Virus record (IMG/VR): IMGVR_UViG_3300036832_001166
Span: 1-64,000 of that record
DNA: 64,000 bases
Direction: 5' to 3' (one strand)
DNA from: a virus
Below, one piece after another: positions 51,077-59,693 of the stretch. The number at the start of each line of letters is the position of its first letter. Positions within the stretch are counted from its first letter, which is position 1. The notes beneath the pieces are model-generated. The model ran no database searches, was not told the DNA's origin, and saw only the letters and a program-made list of their open reading frames with translations. The translations under genes and the position numbers were made by a program.

Positions 51077-52582
51077 ATGAGTGCCACGGTCACAGCGGAC
51101 CCTTCCACTGACACGCTTGAGCTGCGGGAGGCGATGTACGCGCTCCCGCGCAGCGCCGTCGAGTTCCCGATCGAGCTGCAAGAGGCGCGTGTTCAGCGGC
51201 TCGTCGACGACGGTCTCAGCCTGGAAGAAGCAGCCGCGCGCGAGGAGCAGGAGCGCTCCAAACTGCTGCCGCTGCACATCCTGCGGCCGTGCCTCGGCAA
51301 GGGCAAGGGCCGCCACCTCTACGAGGCCAAGATGCTGGAGGAGAACGCCACCAAGTTCGCGGGCTGGCGCCAGTACATCGACCATCTCTCCCCGGAGGCT
51401 CGCCGCGCCGCCAAGGGTCTGCCCCGCTCGATCCGCGACCTGGGCGGACGGATCGTCGAGAGCTACTGGGACGGCAGCGTGCCGCCCAACCCCGACAAGG
51501 GGTTCGACCAGGGCGCCGTGGTCGGCTGGTCGCTCCCGACACCGTTCATCCGTGAGCTGGCCGAGAACGACCCCGAGCTGGTCGAGGCGTCGATCTCCGC
51601 GAACGCCACCAGCGTGCAGCCGATCATGCGCGACGGCAAGCGAGCGTGGCTGGTCGAAGGCATCGAGGACCGCGGAAGCGTTGACTGGGTGACGGAGGCG
51701 GGCGCGGGCGGCCGCGTCGTCGCGTTGATGGAAGCTGCCTACGAGGAGGACGGGATGGGACTGCTTGAGTCCATGACCGACGAGGAGTTCATCGCCTACG
51801 TCGAAGAGGTGCGCCCCCACCTGCTCACCGAGCAGTCCGACGGCGACGCCGAGGATGCGAAGGATGGTGGCGACGACGAGCTGGAGGAAATGATCGCGCG
51901 GATGATGAAGCGCAATCCCAAGCTCACCCGCGGCCAGGCCGAGGCGATGGCCAAGAAGGCTCTCGCTCAGTCGAGTTCGTCAGTGGCGGAAGCCGAGATC
52001 ACAAAGGAGACAGACATGGGTGCGATCACCCCAGAGGCGCTCCAGGAGGCTCTCCAGAGTGAGGACTCTCGCGGCGCCCTTGAGACGATCATCGGGCCGC
52101 TCGTCGAGGAGCGCGTCAAGACGCTGGTCGAGACGGCGGTGGCGGGCGAGCGAGAGCTGATCCGCGCGGAGGCGCGCGCCGACGCTGACCGGCAGCTTGA
52201 GCTGCGCGACATGCGCGACGACGCGCACCGGCAGATCAGCGAGGCCAAGCTTCCCGGAGCGTTCACGGACCGTGCCAAGGCGCTGTTCGAGATCACCGAC
52301 GACGGCCCGACGTCGACGTTGGACGTTGTCGATGACGTCGACGACGACGGCCACGTCACCAAGAAGGCGGCCGACAAGCTCCAGGAGGCGGTGGATGCCG
52401 CCGTCCAGGATCAGCGCGAGCTGCTCGCCGCGGCGAACCCGACGACCGTCCGCGGTCAGGGTCCGGGCGCTCCCGCTAAGCGCGGCGAGGACGGGGAGGA
52501 GGCGAAGAAGGGCGAGGGAACGCTCTACGGCGCCTTGCTTCAGGAAGCAGGAGTCGATCCCTCCAAGGCGTGGGACGACTGA
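51077..52582 (+). CDS. Prohead protease fused to scaffold
   Basis: A 501-residue protein. The N-terminal ~230 residues (KLLPLHILRPCLGKGKGRHL, MLEENATKFAGWRQYIDHLS, LPRSIRDLGGRIVESYWDG, VEASISANATSVQP, VEGIEDRGSVDWVTEAGAGG) match prohead proteases that precede the capsid gene in actinophages. A charged linker leads to a helical C-terminal scaffold region. A strong internal ribosome site (AAAGGAGACAGAC) before ATG 52016 would release the scaffold alone. The position, just before decoration and capsid genes, fits. The protease cleaves scaffold and capsid during head maturation. Confidence 0.75.
   Translation: MSATVTADPSTDTLELREAMYALPRSAVEFPIELQEARVQRLVDDGLSLEEAAAREEQERSKLLPLHILRPCLGKGKGRHLYEAKMLEENATKFAGWRQYIDHLSPEARRAAKGLPRSIRDLGGRIVESYWDGSVPPNPDKGFDQGAVVGWSLPTPFIRELAENDPELVEASISANATSVQPIMRDGKRAWLVEGIEDRGSVDWVTEAGAGGRVVALMEAAYEEDGMGLLESMTDEEFIAYVEEVRPHLLTEQSDGDAEDAKDGGDDELEEMIARMMKRNPKLTRGQAEAMAKKALAQSSSSVAEAEITKETDMGAITPEALQEALQSEDSRGALETIIGPLVEERVKTLVETAVAGERELIRAEARADADRQLELRDMRDDAHRQISEAKLPGAFTDRAKALFEITDDGPTSTLDVVDDVDDDGHVTKKAADKLQEAVDAAVQDQRELLAAANPTTVRGQGPGAPAKRGEDGEEAKKGEGTLYGALLQEAGVDPSKAWDD
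52016..52582 (+). CDS. Nested scaffold protein (internal start)
   Basis: In-frame ATG after AAAGGAGACAGAC begins MGAITPEALQEALQSEDSRG and gives a 188-residue, mostly helical acidic protein (ERELIRAEARADADRQLELR). This copies the lambda C/Nu3 arrangement in which the scaffold is the 3' part of the protease gene. Expression of the short form is inference. Confidence 0.55.
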   Translation: MGAITPEALQEALQSEDSRGALETIIGPLVEERVKTLVETAVAGERELIRAEARADADRQLELRDMRDDAHRQISEAKLPGAFTDRAKALFEITDDGPTSTLDVVDDVDDDGHVTKKAADKLQEAVDAAVQDQRELLAAANPTTVRGQGPGAPAKRGEDGEEAKKGEGTLYGALLQEAGVDPSKAWDD

Positions 52583-52611
52583 GGCCATCGGTAGGCAGAA
52601 AGGAGTGACTC

Positions 52612-53010
52612 ATGCCGTATAACCGCCCAGGCCCAGGCGTCTACGTCACCAACGGCGCCACGCCCATCGCGCACGGTTCGCCGCAGTACGCCGCGGGGTT
52701 CGTCGGCGTCGCGGTCAAGCAGTTGGCGCGAGTGTGGAGCGACTCGTTCGCGGTCCAGGCACAGATCGACGCGAACGAGCCGTACTTCCTCATCACGAAG
52801 GGTGTGGTCCAGGTGTCGAACGCCGGGATCAGCGCGAACGTCAAGGGCGACACGATCTACATGACGAACGCCACCGGAGTCCTGACACCGACCGGTCCGG
52901 GGTCGGGCACCGTCTCCAAGTTCGGCCGGATCGTCGAGGTGGCCGGGCAGCGCGGCACGCCAGCAGGCAAGGTCAGGATCGACCTGGATACGAAGGACAG
53001 CTTCGTCTAG
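52612..53010 (+). CDS. Capsid decoration protein (DUF2190-type)
   Basis: A 132-residue beta protein: PGPGVYVTNGATPIAHGSPQ, GFVGVAVKQLA, PYFLITKGVVQVSNAGISAN, GDTIYMTN and SKFGRIVEVAG match the DUF2190 family, which places a small decoration/stabilising protein between protease and capsid genes. AGAAAGGAGTG precedes the ATG. Confidence 0.78.
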   Translation: MPYNRPGPGVYVTNGATPIAHGSPQYAAGFVGVAVKQLARVWSDSFAVQAQIDANEPYFLITKGVVQVSNAGISANVKGDTIYMTNATGVLTPTGPGSGTVSKFGRIVEVAGQRGTPAGKVRIDLDTKDSFV

Positions 53011-53013
53011 TTC

Positions 53014-53039
53014 TCAGCCGGGTCCCCCCACCCGGCTGA
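53014..53039 (+). terminator. Hairpin between decoration and capsid genes
   Basis: TCAGCCGGGT and ACCCGGCTGA form a 10-bp stem with a C6 loop. It may attenuate or stabilise messages around the abundant capsid gene. Confidence 0.6.
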
Positions 53040-53121
53040 GTCGGCCCTCGGGCATCATCATGGGCGCGTTGCGCCTTGGCGGGGAAGCAGCGACAGATTC
53101 ATCATCCAAGGAGCAACGCAC

Positions 53122-54177
53122 ATGAACGGCAATCCATACGGGATCTTCGGGCGGCCGATCCGGCTGCTTGAGGCTTACCGCGAGTGGAGGGACGAGCGGA
53201 TGCTGGAGGAGGCCGACTCCAAGGCCGACTTCCCGTCGTTCCTGTTCGGCCCGGTCCGCCAGTCGATGTGGACCGGCTACAGCCGCGCGCAGGCACAGTA
53301 CCAGCGCTACACCCGGCAGGAGTCCGCGCCGGACTTCCGTGACCGGCGGCTGCGTGGCCTCAACGGCCTGCTCGGGATCGGCTACGTGGGCGACCACGGG
53401 CACTATCCCGGGCTGGCTCGCACGGAGCGCCCGGCGGCCCGGCTGGCGGTCGACACCTACGGTGGCGTCTACCAGATCACCCGCCAGGCGATCATCAACG
53501 ACGACAGCAACGAGCTGCTGAACCGCAACCCGGCCGACATGGGCTACGCGGCCGGGGTGTTCATCCTGCAGACCGTGATCGCGATGATCCAGAACCCCGG
53601 CAACGCGCCGGACGGCAACCCGTTCTACAGCGTCGGCCGCGGCAACCAGGTGGTCACGCCGCTGTCCGAGGACGCGATCGCGGACGCGATCGGGTTCATG
53701 GAGTCCCAGGTGGACGACGACGGCCGTCAGATCGTTGTCACGCCGAGCCTCCTGGTGGTCCGCAGCGCGCGGATGCAGATGATCGCCCAGCGGATCCTCA
53801 ACTCGACCCAGACCGGCGTCAACATCCAGTACGCGGGCGCCCCCGGGATTGGGTCCAACGTGTTCGACAAGGGCACGATCAACCCGCTGGCCGGGATCCT
53901 GCCCGCCGACGGCGTGATCCGCGACCCGTGGTTCTCGGACTCCAACGACTGGTATCTGTTCGCGGATCCGGGCGACGTTCCGGGGTTCGCGGTCGGCTTC
54001 CTCAACGGGCAGTCCGAGCCGCAGGTGATGCTCAAGGATCCGATGGTCCGGATGGCGCTCGGCGCCGGAACGGACCCGTACCAGTACGAACTCGATTCCG
54101 TCGACTTCAAGGTCCGTTCGGACTTCGGTGTCGCGCCCGTCGATCCGCGCGGCGCGTTCCGCGCCATCGTCCCCTGA
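53122..54177 (+). CDS. Major capsid protein, HK97 fold (gpT-like)
   Basis: A 351-residue protein. ARLAVDTYGGVYQITRQAII, NDDSNELLNRNPADMGYAAG, a central GRQIVVTPSLLVVRSARMQM and the closing FKVRSDFGVAPVDPRGAFRA are typical of gpT-like/HK97-fold capsid proteins, with E-loop, spine helix and P-domain order. CCAAGGAG precedes the ATG. It lies after protease, scaffold and decoration genes and is followed by a strong hairpin. It forms the icosahedral shell. Confidence 0.83.
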   Translation: MNGNPYGIFGRPIRLLEAYREWRDERMLEEADSKADFPSFLFGPVRQSMWTGYSRAQAQYQRYTRQESAPDFRDRRLRGLNGLLGIGYVGDHGHYPGLARTERPAARLAVDTYGGVYQITRQAIINDDSNELLNRNPADMGYAAGVFILQTVIAMIQNPGNAPDGNPFYSVGRGNQVVTPLSEDAIADAIGFMESQVDDDGRQIVVTPSLLVVRSARMQMIAQRILNSTQTGVNIQYAGAPGIGSNVFDKGTINPLAGILPADGVIRDPWFSDSNDWYLFADPGDVPGFAVGFLNGQSEPQVMLKDPMVRMALGAGTDPYQYELDSVDFKVRSDFGVAPVDPRGAFRAIVP

Positions 54178-54195
54178 TCGGCCCCCCAAGGGACC

Positions 54196-54229
54196 AGCGG
54201 CGGCGGCTCGGGGCCGCCGCCGCTCGTTT
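54196..54229 (+). terminator. Terminator after the capsid gene
   Basis: AGCGGCGGCGGC and GCCGCCGCCGCT form a perfect 12-bp stem with a 5-nt loop, followed by CGTTTG. A TAGCCT box at 54253-54258 probably restarts transcription. Confidence 0.7.
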
Positions 54230-54295
54230 GTGACCCCCCTCCAGGGCACGGGTAGCCTTGTCGGCAGACGACCAGCCCGAAGGAGGCGACTGAAG

Positions 54296-54853
54296 GTGCC
54301 CAGAGGCAACGACGCAGACGCAGCGGGGCAGGAGATGGCAGCCCGCACGGGCCAGAACCCGAACGCTGAGACGATGATCGCGGAGAACCAGGCGCGCTGG
54401 CCCGAGCAGCTCCTCGCGGCGAACAACCGCCCGATCGACGCGGAGGCCACCGAGGAGATGAGCGAGGAGGATGCTCAGGGCCTGCTCGACGACGACAACG
54501 TCACGGTGCTCAGCTACGCGGTGCGCGGCCCGTTCGTTGTGGTCGTCTACGAGGACGCGGACGGCAACGTGTCCAAGCAGGCGTTCGCGCGCGAGGGTCA
54601 CGAGAAGCAGGCCGAGCGGCTCGCACCCAAGCGGGGGGACAAGGACGCCGAGAAGGCTGACGAGAAGTATCGCGAGCGGGCCGAGAAGCGGGCCGAGAAG
54701 CGCGCGAAGGAAGCAGAGCAGGCGGAGGAGGAGCAGGCCGAGGAGGACGGCAGCGAGGCTGAGGCGCCGCCTGCCGAGCCCCCGGCAGCCGAGGCCGCTG
54801 CGGCTGGTGCTGCGACGAGGCCTCCGGCCGGTCGCGGCGCGCGCCGCCAGTAG
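54296..54853 (+). CDS. Acidic virion-region protein with coiled tail
   Basis: A 185-residue protein. A small ordered part (about 60-100, LLDDDNVTVLSYAVRGPFVV) is followed by a long charged helix (YRERAEKRAEKRAKEAEQAE) and an Ala/Pro-rich end. GAAGGAGG lies 9 nt before the GTG. Position suggests a head or neck accessory. Confidence 0.57.
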   Translation: MPRGNDADAAGQEMAARTGQNPNAETMIAENQARWPEQLLAANNRPIDAEATEEMSEEDAQGLLDDDNVTVLSYAVRGPFVVVVYEDADGNVSKQAFAREGHEKQAERLAPKRGDKDAEKADEKYRERAEKRAEKRAKEAEQAEEEQAEEDGSEAEAPPAEPPAAEAAAAGAATRPPAGRGARRQ

Positions 54854-54867
54854 GAGGGGGAGCGACG

Positions 54868-55452
54868 GTGAGCGTCACGCCAACGGCGGTGCTGCCGCCC
54901 ACCGTCACCGACCTGACGAGCTGGAGCCGGATCGACTTCTCGTCGCTCGACGCGCCGTACACCGACGACGATCTGGAGGTGCAGATCGTCCGCGCGACGG
55001 GGTACTTGACCGCGGTCACCGGCCGCGCGATGGACGACACGATGCCGCCCCCGCTCGTGCCGATCGCGCAGGACGCCTACCAGCTCCAGGTCGAGCAGCA
55101 GGTGTTCAAGAGCCAGCCGGACTACGTCGAGACGTCGAGCGACGATCTGATCTCGTCGTTCTCGGCGGGCAACTACTCCGAGACCCGAAAGGAGCCGGGA
55201 CGCTCGCGCTACACCGGCCTGACGACGGGCCTGCCGAACATCAACCCGGACCCGCGGCTCAACACCGACATCTGGCTGCTCTGCACTCCGCAGATGCAGG
55301 ACTACTGGCGTTTCATCCTGCAGAACCAGGGCGCGCCGACGACCGAGACCACCGAGGTTGACTGGGGCAACTACGACGGGCTGTACCCGTACAGCTACGG
55401 CGTCGGCATGTACCAGCGCGGGGTGCTCGATCCGAGCGTCTGGGGCGCGTAG
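54868..55452 (+). CDS. Head-tail adaptor
   Basis: A 194-residue protein. Position directly after the capsid block and the order of helices (YTDDDLEVQIVRATGYLTAV, PLVPIAQDAYQLQVEQQVFK) fit the gp6/gp15-like adaptor that docks on the portal. The Pro/Tyr-rich end (YDGLYPYSYGVGMYQRGV) is unusual. AGGAGGGGGAGCGACG precedes the GTG-ATG region. Assignment rests mainly on gene order. Confidence 0.6.
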   Translation: MSVTPTAVLPPTVTDLTSWSRIDFSSLDAPYTDDDLEVQIVRATGYLTAVTGRAMDDTMPPPLVPIAQDAYQLQVEQQVFKSQPDYVETSSDDLISSFSAGNYSETRKEPGRSRYTGLTTGLPNINPDPRLNTDIWLLCTPQMQDYWRFILQNQGAPTTETTEVDWGNYDGLYPYSYGVGMYQRGVLDPSVWGA

Positions 55453-55850
55453 TGTCGCTGAACTCCGCGCTCGTTGACCGGGCCCGGCGAGTCAGCGACA
55501 CGCCAACCGGCGAGAAGGTCGAGGGCACGACCACGTTTCAGACGCTGCACGGCCCGTGGTTCAAGGTGCGGCTCACGCTGGCACCAGCGCCCGAGTCCGA
55601 CGATCCGCAGGCCGCCCGCCGACGCGTCCCGCATCCCGGGACGATCCTGTGCGGCGTCAAGGACGCCGACGGCGGCGTGGTCACGGTCAGCGCCGCGGAC
55701 CGGCTGTGGGTCGACTCCAAGGAGCTGGGCGGCGCGCTGTATGAGATCACCTCCGACGGCGAGCCGATCCGCAAGAAGCGCAAGCTGATCGGCTGGATGG
55801 CGAACATCACCCGCCTGGAGGAGCACTCCTTCACCCCGGCCGAGCTGTGA
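55452..55850 (+). CDS. Head-closure (stopper) protein
   Basis: A 132-residue beta protein (VEGTTTFQTLHGPWFKVRLT, VVTVSAADRLWVDSKELGGA, YEITSDGEPIRKKRKLIGW) with the SH3-like plan of head-closure proteins (SPP1 gp16 type). It shares its first base with the last base of the adaptor gene and precedes the gp10-like gene, the usual order. Confidence 0.62.
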   Translation: MSLNSALVDRARRVSDTPTGEKVEGTTTFQTLHGPWFKVRLTLAPAPESDDPQAARRRVPHPGTILCGVKDADGGVVTVSAADRLWVDSKELGGALYEITSDGEPIRKKRKLIGWMANITRLEEHSFTPAEL

Positions 55851-56407
55851 CTCCCATCCTCGGCGGCAAGTACGAGGCGTACTACGTTGGGCCGACGCTC
55901 GCGGACCTGTTCGACCCCAGGCCCGCGGAGCGCGCGGCGGAGCGGATGGCCGAGAAGGGCGGCGACAAGCTGCACGACCTGGTGGTCGGGCTGACGCCGA
56001 TCAAGACCGGCAACCTGGCCACGAGCTGGTATCGAAAGCCGACGCTTGTGACCAAGAGCGTGCGGGGAACGCGGTATAGGTCGACCGTTGCGACGGACGT
56101 CGACTATGCGCCGTACGTCAACTACGGGACGGGGCTGTGGGGCCCGGAGCATCGCAAGTACCTGATCGAGCCGCATCCGCCCAACCAGATGCTGTCGTGG
56201 ATCGACCCGCTGACCGGCCGTCGCGTGTTTGCGCGCCGCGTGTGGCATCCCGGCAGTCCCGGCCATCACATGGTCGAGGAGGGCACCCAGTTCCTCGGGA
56301 CGATGCTGAACGTCACGATGGCGAGTGAGATGGAGCGGTTCAAGGGCGAGATGGAGGCGCAGGCGGTGCGTGCGCAGGCTCGGGCGAGGACGCACCGGTG
56401 GCTGTGA
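55847..56407 (+). CDS. HK97 gp10-like tail-completion/neck protein
   Basis: A 186-residue protein. RMAEKGGDKLHDLVVGLTPI, KTGNLATSWYRKP, TVATDVDYAPYVNYGTGLW and the HMVEEGTQFLG helix match the HK97 gp10 family, where PI-TG-L and the DVxYAPYVxxGT strand are diagnostic. GTG overlaps the preceding stop. Confidence 0.8.
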   Translation: MTPILGGKYEAYYVGPTLADLFDPRPAERAAERMAEKGGDKLHDLVVGLTPIKTGNLATSWYRKPTLVTKSVRGTRYRSTVATDVDYAPYVNYGTGLWGPEHRKYLIEPHPPNQMLSWIDPLTGRRVFARRVWHPGSPGHHMVEEGTQFLGTMLNVTMASEMERFKGEMEAQAVRAQARARTHRWL

Positions 56408-56961
56408 CCAGCCTCGACGTCGGCCGGACGAACACCGACGCGCTGCGCTCGGTCAAGCGCTACGTCGCCGCCGCGCTCGGCGACGCGTGGGAGGTGCGAC
56501 TGTCGCGCGAGGAGGGCGCGTTTGACCGGCCGTTCGCCCGCGTGTGGCAGGTGGCGGGCACGACCTACCCGTTGACCGGCGGCCGCTGGCTGGCTGACGT
56601 CGTGCAACCGTTCGTGATCTCCGCCTACCCGGAGGCGGGCGACACGCCCGACAACGCGCTGATCGGTGCGCAGGCAGTCGAGGAGCTGCTGTACGCCGCG
56701 TTCCGCTGCGGGGTGGCGGATGGGCGTCCGCTGCGCGTGCCGCTGTACAGCTACACGGGGGTCGCGCTCAACGGGGCGGGCAGCCCGCTGCCGCTGGCGT
56801 TCATGCGCGTCAACGACCTGTCGACGCAGCCGTTTCCCGACCCGGACGAGAACCGTCTGTGGACGGTCGTGTGCGACGTTCGGCTGACCTGGCGCAGGCT
56901 GTCGGATGCGCGTCCTGGCACCCAGCCGCTCACCGACGTGACGGTCGCGCCGACGCCCTGA
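56398..56961 (+). CDS. Tail terminator protein
   Basis: A 187-residue protein placed between gp10-like and sheath genes. DALRSVKRYVAAALGDAWEV, WLADVVQPFVISAYPEAGDT and FPDPDENRLWTVVCDVRLTW fit the alpha/beta plan of tail terminators, which cap the tail tube. It overlaps the upstream gene by 10 bases. Confidence 0.65.
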   Translation: MAVTSLDVGRTNTDALRSVKRYVAAALGDAWEVRLSREEGAFDRPFARVWQVAGTTYPLTGGRWLADVVQPFVISAYPEAGDTPDNALIGAQAVEELLYAAFRCGVADGRPLRVPLYSYTGVALNGAGSPLPLAFMRVNDLSTQPFPDPDENRLWTVVCDVRLTWRRLSDARPGTQPLTDVTVAPTP

Positions 56962-56991
56962 TTCATCTGTGGCCGCTCGCTTGCGGCGCCG

Positions 56992-57020
56992 TAGTATCGG
57001 CGGCAGCCCGTCTGAGGGCT
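56992..57020 (+). promoter_or_regulatory. Late promoter -10 plus 5' hairpin
   Basis: GCCGTAGTATCGG repeats the context at 51060. TAGTAT (56992-56997) is followed by an AGCCC/GGGCT hairpin at 57005-57020 and AGAGAGGAG before the GTG at 57037. Confidence 0.52.
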
Positions 57021-57036
57021 CACAGAGAGGAGCACG

Positions 57037-57357
57037 GTGGCGGAATCAGGATCACGTCAGAGCAAGGTAACCAAGGCGGCCGCCGCTGCGGACGAGCCCA
57101 CGGTCGAGCCCACGGTCGAGCCCACGGTCGAGCCCACGACCGAGGACACGGAGGACGCGACCGCGGAGGAGGTCGAGGTCTCGGTTGCTCACCTGATTGA
57201 GGAAGGTCCAGACTTCCTGGGTCAGCCGTCCTACGTTGTAGCGGGGGCCCTGAGCGGGCACGACCCTGCCGAGGTGATGACGGTCGGCGAGGGCCGGGTC
57301 GCGGTGGAGGCGTGGCTCCAGCAGCCGGTTCAGGTCGAAGGCGACGAGGAGGGATAA
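57037..57357 (+). CDS. Small protein with TVEP repeats
   Basis: A 106-residue protein. Four near-identical 12-bp units encode TVEP repeats (about 57099-57139), a Pro/Glu stalk. The rest (EVSVAHLIEEGPDFLGQPSY, VAGALSGHDPAEVMTVGEGR) is a small alpha/beta domain, often seen just before sheath genes. GTG start after GAGAGGAG. Confidence 0.62.
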   Translation: MAESGSRQSKVTKAAAAADEPTVEPTVEPTVEPTTEDTEDATAEEVEVSVAHLIEEGPDFLGQPSYVVAGALSGHDPAEVMTVGEGRVAVEAWLQQPVQVEGDEEG

Positions 57358-57363
57358 CGACAC

Positions 57364-58878
57364 ATGCCTGGCGTCTTCTCCAAGAGTGCGCGACCGGCTC
57401 GACCGGGCGCCTACTTCGACTGGGCCTCGGTGCCCGTGTCGACCATCCTGCCGAACATCGGCTCGGTCGTGCTGGTGGCGATCACGCACGACTGGGGTCC
57501 GGCCGGGACGGTCGTGTCGTGCGGCTCGCTGGGGGACTTCCAGGCCGCGTTCGGGATGACCACCCTGATCGGCGGCGCGCCAGCGCCCGGCTACGCAGCG
57601 GTCAAGCAGTGCTTCAAGGGCGAGGGTCTTGCTGGTCGCGGCGGCGCTGGAACGGTCCTTGTCTACCGCATGGTCGGCACCAGCGGCAAGGCGGCGACGA
57701 TCACGATTCAGAACACAACGCCCGCCAATGCGCTCTCTCTCACCGCTAAGTACCCGGGCGCGTTCGGCAATCAGATCGGCTTCAAGAGCCACGTCAACGC
57801 TGCGGATGCGACGAAGAATGACCTGCAGATCTGGGTCGCCGGGCAGATGGTCGAGGTGTACACCTACACGAAGGCCACGATTTCGAGCCTGGTCACTCAG
57901 ATCAACGATCCGATCGCGGGCTCGGACTGGGTGACGGCCACGCTCATTCTCGACGGGACGGCGCTCCCGGTCACCACAACGCCGGACACGGTCACATCGC
58001 TGGCCACGGGGGACAGCGGCTCGACGCTCGTCCAGCAGGACTGGGTCAACATGACCAACGGGGTCACCGGCGCTCGCTTCTCGCTGTTCGCCGGGTACGA
58101 CGTGACCGACCCGACGACGCTGACCGCGCTGCAGGGATGGTGTTCGAACGCCAACGTGACGGGTCACCGGTTCATGATGGTCTGCGGCGGAGCGGCCAGC
58201 GACACGGCCGTCACGGCCATCGCACGCTCGGCGTCGATCGTGACGGCGTCACAGGCGGCGGGCACCAGCGGGGAGAACACGGTCAATCTCGGCGTCGGGT
58301 CGCTGTACGACTCCGACCTTGGCGCCACGCTCTCGACCTCGCAGCTTGCGCCACGAGTGGCGGGCATCCTGGCGGCGCGCGGCGAGTCGATGAGCATCAC
58401 GTTCGCGCGACTGGCGGATACGTCGGCGGGAGTGCTCCCGATCGACTCAGACGTCACGAAGTGCTTCAACGGCGGCGTTGTCGTGTTCGGTCAGGACTCC
58501 AACCCGGACTCGCCGATCCGGATCGAGAAGGGCCTGACCTGCTACATCGGCGGCGACTCCACCAAGCCGTACCTGATCTACCGTCAGCCGAAGTTCATGC
58601 GCACGATGCACGGCATCGAGCTGGACATCACCGAGTGGGCTGCGTCCAACGCGATCGGATCGCTGCAGGTCAACGACGCCACGCGCGCGTTCATCGTCGG
58701 TTACGCCCATTCGGCGATTCAGGCGCGCGCGGATCGAGGCGTGATCCAGACGGGCTTCAGTGTCGGCATCGACCCGATTCCGCCGCCGAGTGACGACGAC
58801 GAGTTCGTGGCCCTGCTCTACGGCATTGCGTTCGGCCGCTCCGTCGAGCAGATCTACAACCTCGTGTACATCAGCTAG
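57364..58878 (+). CDS. Tail sheath protein
   Basis: A 504-residue protein. PARPGAYFDWASVPVSTILP, GSVVLVAITHDWGPAGTVVS, FQAAFGMTTLIGG and ARVAGILAARGESMSITFAR with the C-terminal DDEFVALLYGIAFGRSVEQI match contractile tail sheath proteins. This marks a myovirus or contractile particle. It assembles round the tube and contracts on adsorption. Confidence 0.88.
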   Translation: MPGVFSKSARPARPGAYFDWASVPVSTILPNIGSVVLVAITHDWGPAGTVVSCGSLGDFQAAFGMTTLIGGAPAPGYAAVKQCFKGEGLAGRGGAGTVLVYRMVGTSGKAATITIQNTTPANALSLTAKYPGAFGNQIGFKSHVNAADATKNDLQIWVAGQMVEVYTYTKATISSLVTQINDPIAGSDWVTATLILDGTALPVTTTPDTVTSLATGDSGSTLVQQDWVNMTNGVTGARFSLFAGYDVTDPTTLTALQGWCSNANVTGHRFMMVCGGAASDTAVTAIARSASIVTASQAAGTSGENTVNLGVGSLYDSDLGATLSTSQLAPRVAGILAARGESMSITFARLADTSAGVLPIDSDVTKCFNGGVVVFGQDSNPDSPIRIEKGLTCYIGGDSTKPYLIYRQPKFMRTMHGIELDITEWAASNAIGSLQVNDATRAFIVGYAHSAIQARADRGVIQTGFSVGIDPIPPPSDDDEFVALLYGIAFGRSVEQIYNLVYIS

Positions 58879-58888
58879 GAGGTGAGCG

Positions 58889-59434
58889 ATGCCTGACATC
58901 GGATCAAGCGAGGGCCTGTATCGGTTCTCGGGGATGTACGGCTACGTGATCATGGACGGCTTCGTCCGTGCCGAGATCACGAACGTCACGGCGACGATCA
59001 CGATCGCCAAGGTCGAGCTGCCGCTCGTGGGCTCCACCCGCATGGGCATCAAGCCCGGCCGGGAGACGCGCGACGGCACCTTCTCGGTGCAGAAGATCGA
59101 CACGCACTGGGAGAAGTACGTGTACAGCTACCTGTCGCAGAGCCTCGCGCAGCGGCGCGCCGCGCGTGGGACGCAAGCGGGCATGATGCGGGCGTTCGCG
59201 ATGCAGGTGTGGCTGGACGACCCGGACGCGCTCGGGTTTGAGGTGTGGCAGCTCAACGGCTGCCTCATCTGGGATCTGCCGCTTGGGTTTGACATCACCG
59301 CCGACGTCATCGACAAGCAGTTCAGCTTCGGCTGGGAGACCGAGAAGCCGCTGGAGAGCTTCGAGATCAACCAGGGTCAGACCAACCCGGCCACCGGCCA
59401 GCCCGCGGTCTCGGTGCTCGACTCGCTGAGCTGA
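58889..59434 (+). CDS. Tail tube protein (XkdM-like)
   Basis: A 181-residue beta protein. GYVIMDGFVRAEITNVTATI, GSTRMGIKPGRETRDGTFSV and YSYLSQSLAQRRAARG follow the XkdM/DUF2001 tube plan. GGAGGTGAGCG precedes the ATG, 10 nt after the sheath stop. It forms the inner tube through which DNA passes. Confidence 0.82.
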   Translation: MPDIGSSEGLYRFSGMYGYVIMDGFVRAEITNVTATITIAKVELPLVGSTRMGIKPGRETRDGTFSVQKIDTHWEKYVYSYLSQSLAQRRAARGTQAGMMRAFAMQVWLDDPDALGFEVWQLNGCLIWDLPLGFDITADVIDKQFSFGWETEKPLESFEINQGQTNPATGQPAVSVLDSLS

Positions 59435-59438
59435 CCGG

Positions 59439-59648
59439 GTGATCGTCGATCACGAGAGAGCGTGGATGGAGATGAAGGCCTTCCTGCTCTCCAAGAACTC
59501 GCACGGACAGCGCGACCTGCTGGCGCGAATGGCGCAGATCGAGGTCGACTGCCGCGTGCCCGAGGAGTTCCGGGCGTTCGACCCCGGTCCTCTCCCGCAT
59601 AGGGAGCCCGCTACGCACGCACTCCGCGAGGTGCGGCGGCATGGCTGA
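59439..59648 (+). CDS. Small protein between tube and chaperone genes
   Basis: A 69-residue helical protein, WMEMKAFLLSKNSHGQRDLL then AQIEVDCRVPEEFRAF. GTG 59439 gives no clear ribosome site; ATG 59466 is an alternative. Similar small proteins occur at this place in other contractile phages. Confidence 0.57.
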   Translation: MIVDHERAWMEMKAFLLSKNSHGQRDLLARMAQIEVDCRVPEEFRAFDPGPLPHREPATHALREVRRHG

Positions 59649-59693
59649 TCTGTCACACCGTCGCGAGGCCACCGGCCCCGAAGGAGTCACACC

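Noticed and set aside
57099-57139. 12-bp tandem repeat as possible iteron origin
   Set aside because: It is in frame and encodes TVEP units of the gene at 57037.
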